Source: Rhodococcus sp. 14-2470-1b
GTDB taxonomy: Bacteria > Actinomycetota > Actinomycetes > Mycobacteriales > Mycobacteriaceae
Length of the DNA: 64,000 bases
Reading direction: 5' to 3'
Assembly (NCBI RefSeq): GCF_002259415.1
Contig: NZ_NPFY01000022.1
Location: 124,001-188,000 of the forward strand
Shown here: positions 17,081-25,741 of the stretch, in pieces
Position numbering within the stretch: position 1 is the first letter of the stretch
How the letters are laid out: the number at the start of each line of letters is the position of its first letter
The notes under the pieces: model-generated
Database searches by the model: none
Seen by the model: only the letters and a program-made list of their open reading frames with translations
What the model was told of the DNA's origin: nothing
Position numbers and translations under genes: made by a program

Positions 17081-17568
17081 CGAATCCACTTTCGCAGCCC
17101 GGCCGTCCAGGTCAGGGTCTTCCGACTCCGCCGTCCGGGTGGCCGATCGGTTCCTACCCGACGTACGCCGAAGCGCAGAAGGCCGTCGACTACCTGTCCG
17201 ACCAGGAGTTCTCGGTTCAGGACGTCACTATCGTCGGCGTCGACCTCATGCAGGTCGAGCGTGTTCTCGGTCGGTTGACATGGCCGAAAGTCATTGGCGG
17301 AGGCGTCGTCTCGGGCGCCTGGCTCGGGCTGTTCCTCGGCCTGGTGCTGGGTATCTTCACCAACGGCAACATTCTCGGGGCGTTGATCATCGGCATCGTC
17401 GGCGGCGTCATCTTCGGATTGATCTCCGCGGCCATTCCGTACGCGGCCACCAAGGGTCAGCGAGATTTCGCGTCGAGCATGCAGTTGGTCGCCGGTCGCT
17501 ACGACGTGTTGTGCGAGCCCAAGAGTGCGGAGAAAGCACGCGATCTGCTCGCGCGTCTCGCGCTCTGA
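17077..17568 (+). CDS. Membrane general-stress protein (YflT-like, Rv1234-like)
   Basis: The 163-residue protein begins with a proline- and glycine-rich stretch, then a heat-stress YflT/DUF1269-type strand-helix motif (WPIGSYPTYAEAQKAVDYLSDQEF). Two glycine-rich membrane helices (VIGGGVVSGAWLGLFLGLVLG and ILGALIIGIVGGVIFGLISA) precede the second half of the domain (VLCEPKSAEKARDLLARL). Function is unknown. It overlaps the lyase gene by four bases and lies 136 bases before lpqY, as Rv1234 does. Confidence 0.85.
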   Translation: MTNPLSQPGRPGQGLPTPPSGWPIGSYPTYAEAQKAVDYLSDQEFSVQDVTIVGVDLMQVERVLGRLTWPKVIGGGVVSGAWLGLFLGLVLGIFTNGNILGALIIGIVGGVIFGLISAAIPYAATKGQRDFASSMQLVAGRYDVLCEPKSAEKARDLLARLAL

Positions 17569-17642
17569 CGCGTTCGTCGCGACGGCAGGTTACGGAATAG
17601 TCCCAATATCCCTTTCGCCGGCCCTCGTTCGGTTACGTTTCT

Positions 17643-17683
17643 TTACGTACAGGACAGTCAATAAGGAAGTTCTGTATACGTAA
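17643..17683. promoter_or_regulatory. Imperfect inverted repeat upstream of lpqY, candidate operator
   Basis: TTACGTACAGGAC (17643-17655) faces GTTCTGTATACGTAA (17669-17683); the arms pair except for a two-base bulge and one mismatch, around a 13-base spacer. The element ends 21 bases before the lpqY GTG and immediately precedes the ribosome-binding site (GGAGGCGG). It sits in an AT-rich patch that contrasts with the GC-rich surroundings. A repressor or activator site for trehalose uptake is likely; the regulator is not in this window. Confidence 0.5.
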
Positions 17684-17704
17684 TCGAAAATACGGAGGCG
17701 GAAA

Positions 17705-19090
17705 GTGCCGAGACAACGTAGTCAAAGGCCTCGTGGTGCGAGGCCTGCACACGCAACCAGAATAGGGGTGTTGGCGGCCGCTGCGTTGGTCGCCAGCCCG
17801 TTGCTCGCAGCCTGCGGATCCTCCGACAGCAGCACACCTGTACTGAGTTTCTACACCGCAGCGGACGGCGCCGAGCAGTACGCCGCCGCTGCGGAGGCGT
17901 GTTCGGCCGCGTCGAACGGACGCTATCGAGTGGAACAGCGAACTCTCCCCAAGAGTGCGAACGATCAGCGACTGCAGTTGGCCCGACGTCTGGCGGGCAA
18001 CGACAACTCGTTGGACCTGATGACGCTCGACGTCGTGTGGACGGCCGAGTTCGCCGAGGCCGGCTGGGCACTTCCGGTCCCGGATGATCTCGCAGCAAAG
18101 CTCGAAGGCGGCGCCACGCTGGAAGGCCCGCTCGCAACGGCGCAGTGGCAGGACCAGCTGTACGCGGTTCCACTGAACTCCAACACGCAGCTGCTGTGGT
18201 ACCGACCCGATCAGGTGCCGGGTGGTCAGCCGCCGCAGACGTGGGACCAGATGATCGACGAAGCCGAATCCAACGCGGCCGAAGGCAAACCCGCGTACAT
18301 CGGCGTCCAGGCCAAGCAGTACGAGGGCTTGATGGTGTGGTTCAACAGCCTCCTCGTCAGCGCAGGCGGTCAGGTCGTCGCCGACGACGGTACGACGGTG
18401 ACGCTCAACGACACCCCCGAACATCGTGCGGCGACCGAGAAGACACTCGAGATCATGAAGCGCGTCGCCACGGCCGACGGCCACGACCCGTCGATCTCGC
18501 AGACCGACGAGGCCACCGCCCGTCTCGGTATGGAGGCAGGCAACTCGGCATTCCAGGTCAACTACCCGTTCGTGCTCCCCGGCATCAAGGAGAACGCGGC
18601 CGCCGGGGCCGTGCCGTTCCTCGATCTGACGAACGTCCCTGCGGATCAACAGGATGCCAAGGTCGCCGAGGTGTTCCGCAGTGCGCCGTACCCAGCGGTC
18701 ATCCCGGACACTCCGGCCAAGGTGACCATCGGTGGCTTCAACATCGGCGTCGCCAAGACCACTCAGCACGAGGACCTCGCGTGGGAAGCCGTCGAGTGCC
18801 TGACCAACGAGGACAACCAGCGCAACAACGCCGTCAACGGTGGAGTTCCGCCTGTGCTGGCGCAGCTGTATCAGGACCCTGAATTCCAGGCCGTCTACCC
18901 GGCGTGGGAAGGCGTGCTCGACTCCATCGAGAACGCTGCGGTCCGACCGGTCTCACCTGCCTACCAGAGCATTTCGATCCTGCTCGCCGACGCGCTCAAT
19001 CCACCTCAGAACATCGATCCCGTTGCGGACGTGGACAAGCTCGCCGACCTGGTCTCCAAGGCTGTCAATTCGGAAGGGCTGATTCCATGA
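17705..19090 (+). CDS. lpqY: Trehalose-binding lipoprotein LpqY
   Basis: LpqY is the extracytoplasmic receptor of the LpqY-SugABC importer that recycles trehalose released when mycolates are transferred by the antigen-85 enzymes. The 461-residue protein has a basic N-terminus, a hydrophobic stretch and the lipobox LLAAC (lipidated cysteine near residue 37), followed by a family-1 sugar-binding domain (VLSFYTAADGAEQY, WYRPDQVPGGQPPQTWDQM, INVGG-like loops). GTG 17705 follows GGAGGCGG at good spacing. The stop overlaps sugA. Confidence 0.94.
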   Translation: MPRQRSQRPRGARPAHATRIGVLAAAALVASPLLAACGSSDSSTPVLSFYTAADGAEQYAAAAEACSAASNGRYRVEQRTLPKSANDQRLQLARRLAGNDNSLDLMTLDVVWTAEFAEAGWALPVPDDLAAKLEGGATLEGPLATAQWQDQLYAVPLNSNTQLLWYRPDQVPGGQPPQTWDQMIDEAESNAAEGKPAYIGVQAKQYEGLMVWFNSLLVSAGGQVVADDGTTVTLNDTPEHRAATEKTLEIMKRVATADGHDPSISQTDEATARLGMEAGNSAFQVNYPFVLPGIKENAAAGAVPFLDLTNVPADQQDAKVAEVFRSAPYPAVIPDTPAKVTIGGFNIGVAKTTQHEDLAWEAVECLTNEDNQRNNAVNGGVPPVLAQLYQDPEFQAVYPAWEGVLDSIENAAVRPVSPAYQSISILLADALNPPQNIDPVADVDKLADLVSKAVNSEGLIP

Positions 19091-20010
19091 GCGAGACGTT
19101 GGACAAACAGGAGATTCTGAAGAAGGTTTCCGACGGCAAGAAGGCCGAACGCCGGCTGGGTCTGATGTTGGTTGCTCCCGCCGCGATCATGATGATCGCA
19201 GTGACCGGATACCCGATCATCTACGCCTTCTGGCTCAGCCTGCAGAAGTACAACCTTGCGTTCCCCGACGATCGTGAATTCGTCGGAATCTCCAACTACG
19301 TCACCGTGCTCACCGACGGATACTGGTGGACGGCATTCGGTGTCACCACCGCGATCACCATCATCTCCGTGATCATCGAGTTCGTTCTCGGCCTGGCCGT
19401 GGCGCTCATCATGCACCGCACGATCTTCGGCCGCGGACTGGTGCGGACGGTCGTGCTGATCCCGTACGGCATCGTCACCGTCGCCGCGGCGTACAGCTGG
19501 TACTACGCGTGGACGCCGGGCACCGGTTACCTCGCCAACCTGCTGCCCGACGGCAGTGCCCCTCTGACGGAGCAGATTCCGTCGCTCGCCATCGTCGTGC
19601 TGGCCGAGGTGTGGAAGACGACACCGTTCATGGCGCTGCTTCTGCTCGCCGGTCTCGCGCTCGTCCCGGACGATCTGCTCAAGGCCGCTCAGGTCGACGG
19701 CGCGGGAGCGTGGACGCGGTTGATGCGCATCACGATTCCGCTGATGAAGCCGGCTATCCTCGTCGCGCTGCTGTTCCGCACTCTCGACGCATTCCGCATC
19801 TTCGACAACATCTACGTCCTCACCAAGGGCAGCAACGGCACGGGATCGGTGTCGATTCTCGGCTACGACAACCTGTTCGGAGCGTTCAACCTCGGACTCG
19901 GCTCGGCGATCAGCGTTCTGATCTTCTTCTGCGTCGCCATCATCGCGTTCGTGTTCATCAAATTGTTCGGTGCCTCGGCACCGGGCTCGGACGACGGAGG
20001 CCGTAAGTAA
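19087..20010 (+). CDS. sugA: Trehalose ABC transporter permease SugA
   Basis: The 307-residue MalF-type permease has six predicted membrane helices, beginning at [29 protein letters not shown]. It carries the EAA loop [29 protein letters not shown] that docks on the ATPase. The N-terminus is charged and cytosolic. ATG 19087 overlaps the lpqY stop (ATGA), and its own stop overlaps sugB by one base, so the four genes form a tight operon. It works with SugB as the membrane channel for trehalose. Confidence 0.94.
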   Translation: MSETLDKQEILKKVSDGKKAERRLGLMLVAPAAIMMIAVTGYPIIYAFWLSLQKYNLAFPDDREFVGISNYVTVLTDGYWWTAFGVTTAITIISVIIEFVLGLAVALIMHRTIFGRGLVRTVVLIPYGIVTVAAAYSWYYAWTPGTGYLANLLPDGSAPLTEQIPSLAIVVLAEVWKTTPFMALLLLAGLALVPDDLLKAAQVDGAGAWTRLMRITIPLMKPAILVALLFRTLDAFRIFDNIYVLTKGSNGTGSVSILGYDNLFGAFNLGLGSAISVLIFFCVAIIAFVFIKLFGASAPGSDDGGRK

Positions 20011-20843
20011 TGACGACCGTGACGCCTCGCAAGAAGGTCGGTTGGACCGTCATCAATGCGCTCGTGCTGCTGTACGCGCTCATCCCGCTGGCATGGATCA
20101 TCAGCTTGTCGTTCAAGTCGACGGCCACCATCGCCGACGGCAAGTTCATTCCGAGCTCGTTCACCCTGGACAACTACAAGGGCATCTTCCAGACCAATCA
20201 GTTCACCTCGGCACTGATCAACTCGATCGGAATCGGACTGATCACCACGGTCATCGCCGTCGTGATCGGAACCATGGCTGCCTACGCCGTCGCTCGCCTC
20301 GACTTCCCGGGCAAGAAGGCGCTCGTCGGTGCGGCTCTGCTGATCGCGATGTTTCCGCAGATCTCGCTCGTGACACCGCTGTTCGACATCGAACGTGCCA
20401 TCGGCCTGTTCGACACGTGGCCGGGCCTGATCATTCCGTACATCACGTTCGCGCTGCCGCTCGCGATCTACACGCTGTCGGCGTTCTTCCGTGAAATTCC
20501 GTGGGAGTTGGAGAAAGCCGCCAAGATGGACGGCGCGACGCCCGCACAGGCATTCCGCAAGGTGATCGCACCACTGGCGGCACCCGGCATCGTCACCGCC
20601 GCGATCCTGGTGTTCATCTTCGCCTGGAACGACCTACTGCTCGCGATCTCGCTGACCGCGACGGAGCGATCCATCACCGTTCCCGCCGCGATCTCGCAGT
20701 TCACCGGTAGCTCTCAGTTCGAGGAGCCGACCGGGTCCATCGCCGCGGCTGCCGTGGTCATCACCATTCCGATCATCATCTTCGTGCTCTTCTTCCAACG
20801 ACGTATCGTGGCGGGCTTGACGTCCGGCGCAGTGAAGGGATAA
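20010..20843 (+). CDS. sugB: Trehalose ABC transporter permease SugB
   Basis: The 277-residue MalG-type permease has the expected pattern: an N-terminal helix [22 protein letters not shown], a loop with [12 protein letters not shown], and the EAA motif [32 protein letters not shown]. Its final helix ends in the typical [17 protein letters not shown]. It pairs with SugA in the inner membrane. The start shares the last base of the sugA stop (TAATG). It ends five bases before sugC. Confidence 0.94.
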   Translation: MTTVTPRKKVGWTVINALVLLYALIPLAWIISLSFKSTATIADGKFIPSSFTLDNYKGIFQTNQFTSALINSIGIGLITTVIAVVIGTMAAYAVARLDFPGKKALVGAALLIAMFPQISLVTPLFDIERAIGLFDTWPGLIIPYITFALPLAIYTLSAFFREIPWELEKAAKMDGATPAQAFRKVIAPLAAPGIVTAAILVFIFAWNDLLLAISLTATERSITVPAAISQFTGSSQFEEPTGSIAAAAVVITIPIIIFVLFFQRRIVAGLTSGAVKG

Positions 20844-20848
20844 CCGTC

Positions 20849-22018
20849 ATGGCCGAAATCGTTCTCGACAAAGTCACCAAGCTCTACCCGGACGGCGCGG
20901 CTGCGGTCAGCGACGTCGACATCACCATCGCCGACGGCGAATTCATCATCCTCGTCGGACCGTCGGGCTGTGGAAAGTCGACGACGCTCAACATGATCGC
21001 CGGTCTGGAGGACATCTCCTCCGGTGAGCTGCGCATCGCAGGCGAACGCGTCAACGAGCGGGCACCGAAGGACCGCGACATCGCGATGGTGTTCCAGTCC
21101 TATGCGCTGTACCCGCACATGACGGTGCGTCAGAACATCGCATTCCCGCTCACCCTCGCCAAGCTCAGCAAGGACGAGATCAACACCAAGGTCGAGGATG
21201 CAGCGAAGATCCTGGACCTGAGTCAGCACCTGGACCGCAAGCCGTCGAATCTGTCGGGTGGTCAGCGTCAGCGAGTCGCGATGGGACGGGCCATCGTTCG
21301 TACGCCCAAGGCGTTCCTGATGGACGAGCCGCTGTCCAACCTCGACGCCAAGCTGCGCGTGCAGACGCGTGCGGAGATCTCGCGATTGCAGAAACGTCTC
21401 GGCACGACAACGGTGTACGTCACGCACGATCAGACCGAGGCCATGACGCTCGGGGACCGCGTCGTCGTACTGCGCGGTGGGCTCGTACAGCAGATCGGAT
21501 CGCCCCAGGAGCTGTACGACAAGCCGCGTAACCTGTTCGTGGGCGGGTTCATCGGATCGCCGTCGATGAACTTCGTTCCGGGCCAGCTCACGTCGGACGG
21601 GGTACAGACGGACCTCGGGACGTTCGAACTGCCGCACGAGCGTCGGCAGGCTATCGCGCAGAAGAACCCGGGCAAGGACGTCGTCGTCGGTATCCGCCCG
21701 GAGCACTTCGAGGACGCGGCGTTGATCGATTCCTATCAGAAGCTGAACGGTGCGACGTTCACCGCGAGGGTGGATGTTCTGGAGTCGATGGGCAGCGACA
21801 AGTACGTGTACTTCGAGTCCAAGGGCAGCAAGGTGCAGTCCGCGGAGTTGCAGGAACTGGCTGCGGACGCCGGTCTCGGCGACGCGGGCGGTGCTCAGAT
21901 CGTCGCCCGTCTGGCCGCGGAGTCGGCGGCCCGCGAGGGCGGCGACGTCGAGCTGTGGTTCGATCCGGGCAAGATCTCGGTGTTCGACCAGGCTTCGGGT
22001 GACAACCTGACGCTGTAG
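20849..22018 (+). CDS. sugC: Trehalose ABC transporter ATPase SugC
   Basis: The 389-residue MalK/MsmK-type ATPase drives trehalose import. Walker A GPSGCGKSTT is near residue 38, followed by Q-loop VFQSYALYPHMT, signature [16 protein letters not shown], Walker B FLMDEPLSNLDAKLR and the switch histidine in YVTHDQTEAMTLG. A C-terminal regulatory OB domain (TOBE) covers about residues 240-389 with VVVGIRPEHFEDA. In MalK relatives this domain receives regulatory signals. It closes the lpqY-sugABC operon and is followed by a large palindrome. Confidence 0.94.
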   Translation: MAEIVLDKVTKLYPDGAAAVSDVDITIADGEFIILVGPSGCGKSTTLNMIAGLEDISSGELRIAGERVNERAPKDRDIAMVFQSYALYPHMTVRQNIAFPLTLAKLSKDEINTKVEDAAKILDLSQHLDRKPSNLSGGQRQRVAMGRAIVRTPKAFLMDEPLSNLDAKLRVQTRAEISRLQKRLGTTTVYVTHDQTEAMTLGDRVVVLRGGLVQQIGSPQELYDKPRNLFVGGFIGSPSMNFVPGQLTSDGVQTDLGTFELPHERRQAIAQKNPGKDVVVGIRPEHFEDAALIDSYQKLNGATFTARVDVLESMGSDKYVYFESKGSKVQSAELQELAADAGLGDAGGAQIVARLAAESAAREGGDVELWFDPGKISVFDQASGDNLTL

Positions 22019-22027
22019 ATGGCTCTA

Positions 22028-22115
22028 CCCCTTATGTGAGTGGAAATGTGGGCCCTGGGCCACCGGAGCGGAGCCGGCGAAGCGACCCGAAGACACATTT
22101 CCACTCACATAGGGG
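22028..22115. terminator. Palindromic repeat (GTGAGTGGAAATGT family), bidirectional terminator candidate after sugC
   Basis: Left arm 22028-22050 and right arm 22094-22115 pair over 22 bases with a one-base bulge; each contains GTGAGTGGAAATGTG or its complement. The 43-base interior holds a small GGCCC-TGGGCC hairpin and one diverged copy of the 22-bp element (22066-22087). It lies between the ends of convergent sugC and the Ser-Gln protein gene. The same arms recur at 56114-56170, again between convergent genes. The dyad is far longer than a usual intrinsic terminator and lacks a clear U-tract. Confidence 0.7.
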
Positions 22116-22122
22116 AAACGAG

Positions 22123-22446
22123 CTACAGAGACGAGCCGGTGGACAAGCCGGTGGACAAGCCCTGGAAGAATCCGGGCGCGAAGTTCGGAAGGTCAGTCGG
22201 CGCGGGGGCGGGGGCAGGCGTGGGAACCGGCTGAGCCGGAGCCAGATTCGGCAACTGGAACTGCAGAAGCTCCCCCTGAGACTGAGACTGAGACTGAGAC
22301 TGAGACTGAGACTGAGACTGAGCCTGCTGATGTCCCTGGTCGTCGCGGATCGGATCGGCCGAGGCGGTACCCACCACCGCGACGAGTGGAACGGCAACCA
22401 GTGCCCCGGTGACAGCGGTGCGGGACAGGATCTTTCGAGCGTTCAT
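22123..22446 (-). CDS. Small secreted protein with Ser-Gln dipeptide repeat
   Basis: The 107-residue product is not recognised. It has a signal peptide (MNARKILSRTAVTGALVAVPLVAVVGTASA, cut after ASA), a short DPIRDDQGHQQA stretch, seven consecutive Ser-Gln pairs, GELLQFQLPNLAP, a proline-alanine run, and the C-terminus NFAPGFFQGLSTGLSTGSSL. The Ser-Gln tract comes from a perfect hexanucleotide tandem repeat. ATG 22446 has GAAAGGGA upstream; an earlier in-frame ATG at 22473 would spoil the signal peptide. No neighbour suggests a role; a cell-wall or surface protein is likely from export and low complexity. Confidence 0.72.
   Translation of the reverse strand: MNARKILSRTAVTGALVAVPLVAVVGTASADPIRDDQGHQQAQSQSQSQSQSQSQSQGELLQFQLPNLAPAQPVPTPAPAPAPTDLPNFAPGFFQGLSTGLSTGSSL
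22276..22323. repeat. Hexanucleotide microsatellite (CTGAGA x7) in the Ser-Gln protein gene
   Basis: Seven perfect CTGAGA units (22276-22317) are followed by one variant CTGAGC. On the coding strand they read TCTCAG, giving Ser-Gln pairs. Because the unit is six bases, gain or loss of copies keeps the frame, so slippage would change tract length without silencing the gene. Confidence 0.95.
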
Positions 22447-22531
22447 TCGGATTTCCCTTTCGTGTGCGTACAACTCGAATGTAGGTACGCACGAAAGGTT
22501 CCGACAGGGAGAAGCGGTTACTCCCAGAACG

Positions 22532-24034
22532 TCAGCAGTCTTCTGTCAGGATGCGCTCACCAGCGGATGTGCGCTCTTTCGCCTGCTCGGCTCCGCCGCC
22601 GAGCGTGGAGCCTGCTGCGAGTGTGGTCCGAGTCGCGCGGGGGACCCGAATGGCGACGGCCGACAGGGTCACGATCGCGCAGGCGAATGCCCCGACCAGG
22701 AACGCAGCGGTATAGACGATCTCGCGGGGAACGGATGTGCCCGCAATCGTGTAAGTGGCCAGCATCGTCGTCAGGACTGCGCTCGCGATGGATGTCCCGA
22801 CCGTTCGGACGATGGAGTTGACGCTGTTCGCGACTCCGGTATCCGCGGGTGAGACCTCGGCCATCAGCAGGTTCGGGATCGAGGCGAATGCCAACGACAC
22901 GAAGACGTTGACGATCGACGACGCGAGAATCACCTGCCACGTCGTGTCGTGGAACAGCGCGAACTGGACGAATCCGACGATGCCGACCCCGCCGCCGCCG
23001 ATCAGAACCGGCCGCGGGCCGAACCGTCGAATGAGCCCACCGCTCAGCGTTGCTGCGACGACGCCCACCGCGGCACCGGGGAGCAGGTAGACGACGCTGG
23101 CGGACAACACGTCGGCGCCGAAACCGTAACCGGCGACCTCGCGCGGTGTCTGCACGAAGTACGAGCACGCGAGGAAGTTGACGAACATGCCGATGCCGAC
23201 GAAGAGCGTCGCGACGCTCGTTGCGAGCAGTGGGCCGTGGGTCAGCATGCGCGGCGCGACGAGTGGTGCCGTGATCCGGTTCTCGTAGACCCACCAGCAG
23301 GCGAGGACGACGATGCCGCCGACCGCGCAGAGAACCGTCGGGATCGATCCCCAACCCCAGGACCGCCCCTGCGTCAGTGCGAGGAAGAGGAGTACCAGTG
23401 CGGCCGCGAGGAGAGTCGCACCCCACCAGTCGACCGTGCCGGTCCCGGTACGGGCGCGGGTGGGAACACTGAACCAGACGAGGGCGATCGCGACGGCGAC
23501 GAAGGCGACGGTGAGCCAGAACACACGGTGATAGTCGGCGCCGTCGGCCGTGAGGACTCCGGTGAGCACCAGGCCGAACCCGCCGCCCGCGCCGAGAGTG
23601 CCGGACAGAATCGCCATCGATCCGACTAGGCGTCGCGGCGGCATCTCGTCGCGCAGCAGTGCCAGCGAGATCGGGAACAACGCGTAGGACAGTCCCTGGA
23701 GGACGCGTCCGGCGAGAAGAAGTGGCAGGGATTCGGTGACGGCGGCCAGGAGCGATCCGAGCAACACGAGGACCAGGACGGCGATGAGGACTGGTCGCTT
23801 GCCGTGCAGGTCGGCGAGGCGACCGATGACGGGGGTCGCGACGACGGCGGCCAGGAGGTTGGCCGTCAGGACCCAGCCGGCCGCTGTCGTGCTGACGCCG
23901 AGCTGTGTACCGATCGTGCCGATGATGGGAACCACCATCGTCTGTAGGACGGCCAGGGTCATGACGACGAAACAGAGGCCGGGCAGTAGCAGGCGTCCAG
24001 GGTGGGTCTCGTCGAAGCGAGCCTGGGTAGGCAT
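22532..24034 (-). CDS. MFS drug-efflux transporter, DHA2 family (14 helices)
   Basis: The 500-residue membrane protein has about 14 hydrophobic helices, the DHA motif A in the loop after helix 2 (GRLADLHGKRPVL), and motif C-like glycine-rich helix 5 (SGTLGAGGGFGLVLTG). These mark proton-coupled drug exporters of the EmrB/QacA type. The substrate is unknown. The C-terminal tail (TLAAGSTLGGGAEQAKERTSAGERILTEDC) is polar. A 110-base AT-rich upstream region with operator-like repeats suggests ligand-induced control. No regulator gene adjoins it. Confidence 0.85.
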   Translation of the reverse strand: MPTQARFDETHPGRLLLPGLCFVVMTLAVLQTMVVPIIGTIGTQLGVSTTAAGWVLTANLLAAVVATPVIGRLADLHGKRPVLIAVLVLVLLGSLLAAVTESLPLLLAGRVLQGLSYALFPISLALLRDEMPPRRLVGSMAILSGTLGAGGGFGLVLTGVLTADGADYHRVFWLTVAFVAVAIALVWFSVPTRARTGTGTVDWWGATLLAAALVLLFLALTQGRSWGWGSIPTVLCAVGGIVVLACWWVYENRITAPLVAPRMLTHGPLLATSVATLFVGIGMFVNFLACSYFVQTPREVAGYGFGADVLSASVVYLLPGAAVGVVAATLSGGLIRRFGPRPVLIGGGGVGIVGFVQFALFHDTTWQVILASSIVNVFVSLAFASIPNLLMAEVSPADTGVANSVNSIVRTVGTSIASAVLTTMLATYTIAGTSVPREIVYTAAFLVGAFACAIVTLSAVAIRVPRATRTTLAAGSTLGGGAEQAKERTSAGERILTEDC

Positions 24035-24048
24035 GGAGAAAGAACCTC

Positions 24049-24107
24049 GTTACTTGTTCACAAGAGAAAACGGAAACAAAAAATTTGATGTGTGCATCTA
24101 AGTAACT
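24049..24107. promoter_or_regulatory. AT-rich operator-like region upstream of the MFS gene
   Basis: GTTACTT (24049-24055) and AAGTAACT (24100-24107) form widely spaced inverted arms. The short palindrome CTTGTTCACAAG (24053-24064) overlaps the first arm, and AAATTT lies between. Read toward the MFS gene, the order is AGTTACTT, GATGCACACATC, then CTTGTGAACAAGTAAC. Such TTACTT/AAGTAA arms are typical of MarR- or HxlR-type repressor sites. The regulator must be encoded elsewhere. Confidence 0.4.
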
Positions 24108-24144
24108 ATCAGGTTTGTGCCCGCCGGGAAAGACGAGCGGTGTT

Positions 24145-25002
24145 CTACGGAGTGCGCGAGCTGCGAGCGCGCTGACGAAGCTCGGACACGATCTCGTCGT
24201 TCCAGATGTGTTCGCGGACCAATCTGTACCGCTCGCGGCTCATCCACATGTACGCCTCGGCGTCGGTCCGGCCCTCCAGAATGTCGGCGGCCCGGACCAT
24301 CCTGACGACGGGCAGGAACTCCTCACCGAACCACCGGCGCGCGACGGTCGCCCGGTCCACGAATTCGCCCAACTCCTGCATCAGCCGAAAACCCCACGCT
24401 TCGACCGACTCGCTCAGCTCGGCGTAATCGAACGGATCGGTCACGGTGACGGCCTCACGTGCCTTCCCGACGAGGGGGACCCGGGACAGAAAGATGCGAC
24501 GGTGATCCTTGATCAGCAGGTCGCCACGTCGAGTGATTCCTTCGGGGGAGATGCGAGTGACGATCTCCGTGACGAGCGCGTCGATCGTGGTGCGGTGCAT
24601 CGCGAACGCGATCGACACACGATGATGACCGTCGAGCACGAAATGCGTCGAACCGATGCGGTACACCTGTATCGGCGGCATCGCCTCGCCCCGCCGCTGC
24701 GCCGCAGCAAGGCGCTGCCACCGCTCCCTGATCCGAGCCGACGTCGGTCGGAAGAACCGGTCGAAGTCTCGAGTGCGATCGACACTGCCGACGATGGAAT
24801 CGACACGAATGACCTGGACACCCAGCTGGCGTTCACCGACCTTGCCGAGCGCAGCGACCACCTCGTCGAACGGCAGGATCGTGTTGATGTCGTCGGGTTG
24901 GCGACGCAGCCAGCCGACGAGACGCGCCACATCGGCACGCCGACGCTGACGGGTGAAGTCGTTCTCGGCGTCGGCTGCGGGGAATCCTGTGTCACGTGCC
25001 AT
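24145..25002 (-). CDS. ParB/sulfiredoxin-fold protein of unknown function
   Basis: The 285-residue protein has no confident function. A ParB-N/sulfiredoxin-like core is visible as GVQVIRVDSIVGSV, then PPIQVYRIGSTHFVLDGHHRVSIAFAM; the DGHHR motif is the nucleotide-binding loop of that fold. A helical C-terminal half (FDYAELSESVEAWGFRLMQELGEFV, then FLPVVRMVRAADILEGRTDAEAYMWMSRERY) follows. It lacks the helix-turn-helix DNA-binding domain of chromosomal ParB, so it is not the partition protein. It overlaps the preceding phosphoesterase gene by 11 bases. Confidence 0.7.
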   Translation of the reverse strand: MARDTGFPAADAENDFTRQRRRADVARLVGWLRRQPDDINTILPFDEVVAALGKVGERQLGVQVIRVDSIVGSVDRTRDFDRFFRPTSARIRERWQRLAAAQRRGEAMPPIQVYRIGSTHFVLDGHHRVSIAFAMHRTTIDALVTEIVTRISPEGITRRGDLLIKDHRRIFLSRVPLVGKAREAVTVTDPFDYAELSESVEAWGFRLMQELGEFVDRATVARRWFGEEFLPVVRMVRAADILEGRTDAEAYMWMSRERYRLVREHIWNDEIVSELRQRARSSRTP

Positions 25003-25708
25003 GGCGTCGCCTCACGATGGTCGGTGCTGTGATCTCCCGAGCCCCTCCACCGGGTTCTATGTCCAGCAAGGTGTAGCCGACGGTGTTCACGACGGCTGTG
25101 CCGTGCAGTCGAAGATCCGGAGGTGACTGCCCGTGCGGATGAATGTGCCCGTGCAGCAGAAGCTGCGGGCGAAGAGATTGCACCGTGTCGTGCAGGCACT
25201 CGAATCCGATGTGCGCTGGATCGGTGTCGTCTCCGACGCCGAACGGTGGACTGTGCGTCAGCAGTACATCGACGCCGCGGTCGTCGCCCCGGACCTTCTC
25301 TGCCCACGTCTTGGTCCGTGTCAACGTACGTGCGCGACGCCTCTGCTGGCGCTGGGTCCACTGGTTGGGTCCGCCGTTGTAGCGAATGGACCCGCCGAGA
25401 CCTGCGATGCGAAGCCCAGCTGCGGTCACGATCCGACGATCCGCGTTGACTGCGCCGACCGGGCCCGGCCAGGTGCTCGGCAGTCCCGCCCGCATCCATC
25501 CGGCGCGTCCTGCCGAGTAACCCGTCAGGTCGGCGTCGTGGTTTCCCGGCACGAACACGCACGGTGCGTTCAGGGCGTCGGTCAGATACTCCAGGTAGTC
25601 GAACGGGAGGTCGCCCGCGCCGAGAACGAGGTCGACGTCCAGCGAACGCACCTGAGAACTCCACAAGCTCTCGATCGTTTCGTCGGAGACGGCAAGGACA
25701 GAGACCAC
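24992..25708 (-). CDS. Calcineurin-like metallophosphoesterase
   Basis: The 238-residue protein carries the binuclear metal motifs of the family: VLAVSDE (first, with Asp), VLGAGDLPFDYLEYL, VFVPGNHDADL, LLTHSPPFGVGDD and LLLHGHIHPHG. Substrates of the family range from nucleotides to nucleic acids and phospholipids and cannot be chosen here. GTG 25708 (VVSVLAVSDE) is preferred because the family starts just before the first Asp motif; ATG 25786 would extend into the divergent SUFU gene. It is translated into the overlapping ParB-fold gene. Confidence 0.8.
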   Translation of the reverse strand: MVSVLAVSDETIESLWSSQVRSLDVDLVLGAGDLPFDYLEYLTDALNAPCVFVPGNHDADLTGYSAGRAGWMRAGLPSTWPGPVGAVNADRRIVTAAGLRIAGLGGSIRYNGGPNQWTQRQQRRRARTLTRTKTWAEKVRGDDRGVDVLLTHSPPFGVGDDTDPAHIGFECLHDTVQSLRPQLLLHGHIHPHGQSPPDLRLHGTAVVNTVGYTLLDIEPGGGAREITAPTIVRRRHGT

Positions 25709-25741
25709 GCGGACGACGCTACCGGGCAGCGGTGGTGTTGG

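Noticed and set aside
22595-22625. GCCGCCGAGCGTGGAGCCTGCTGC near the end of the MFS gene as another copy of the dispersed element
   Set aside because: Similarity covers only GTGGAGCCTGC; flanks do not match, and such short GC-rich matches are expected by chance.
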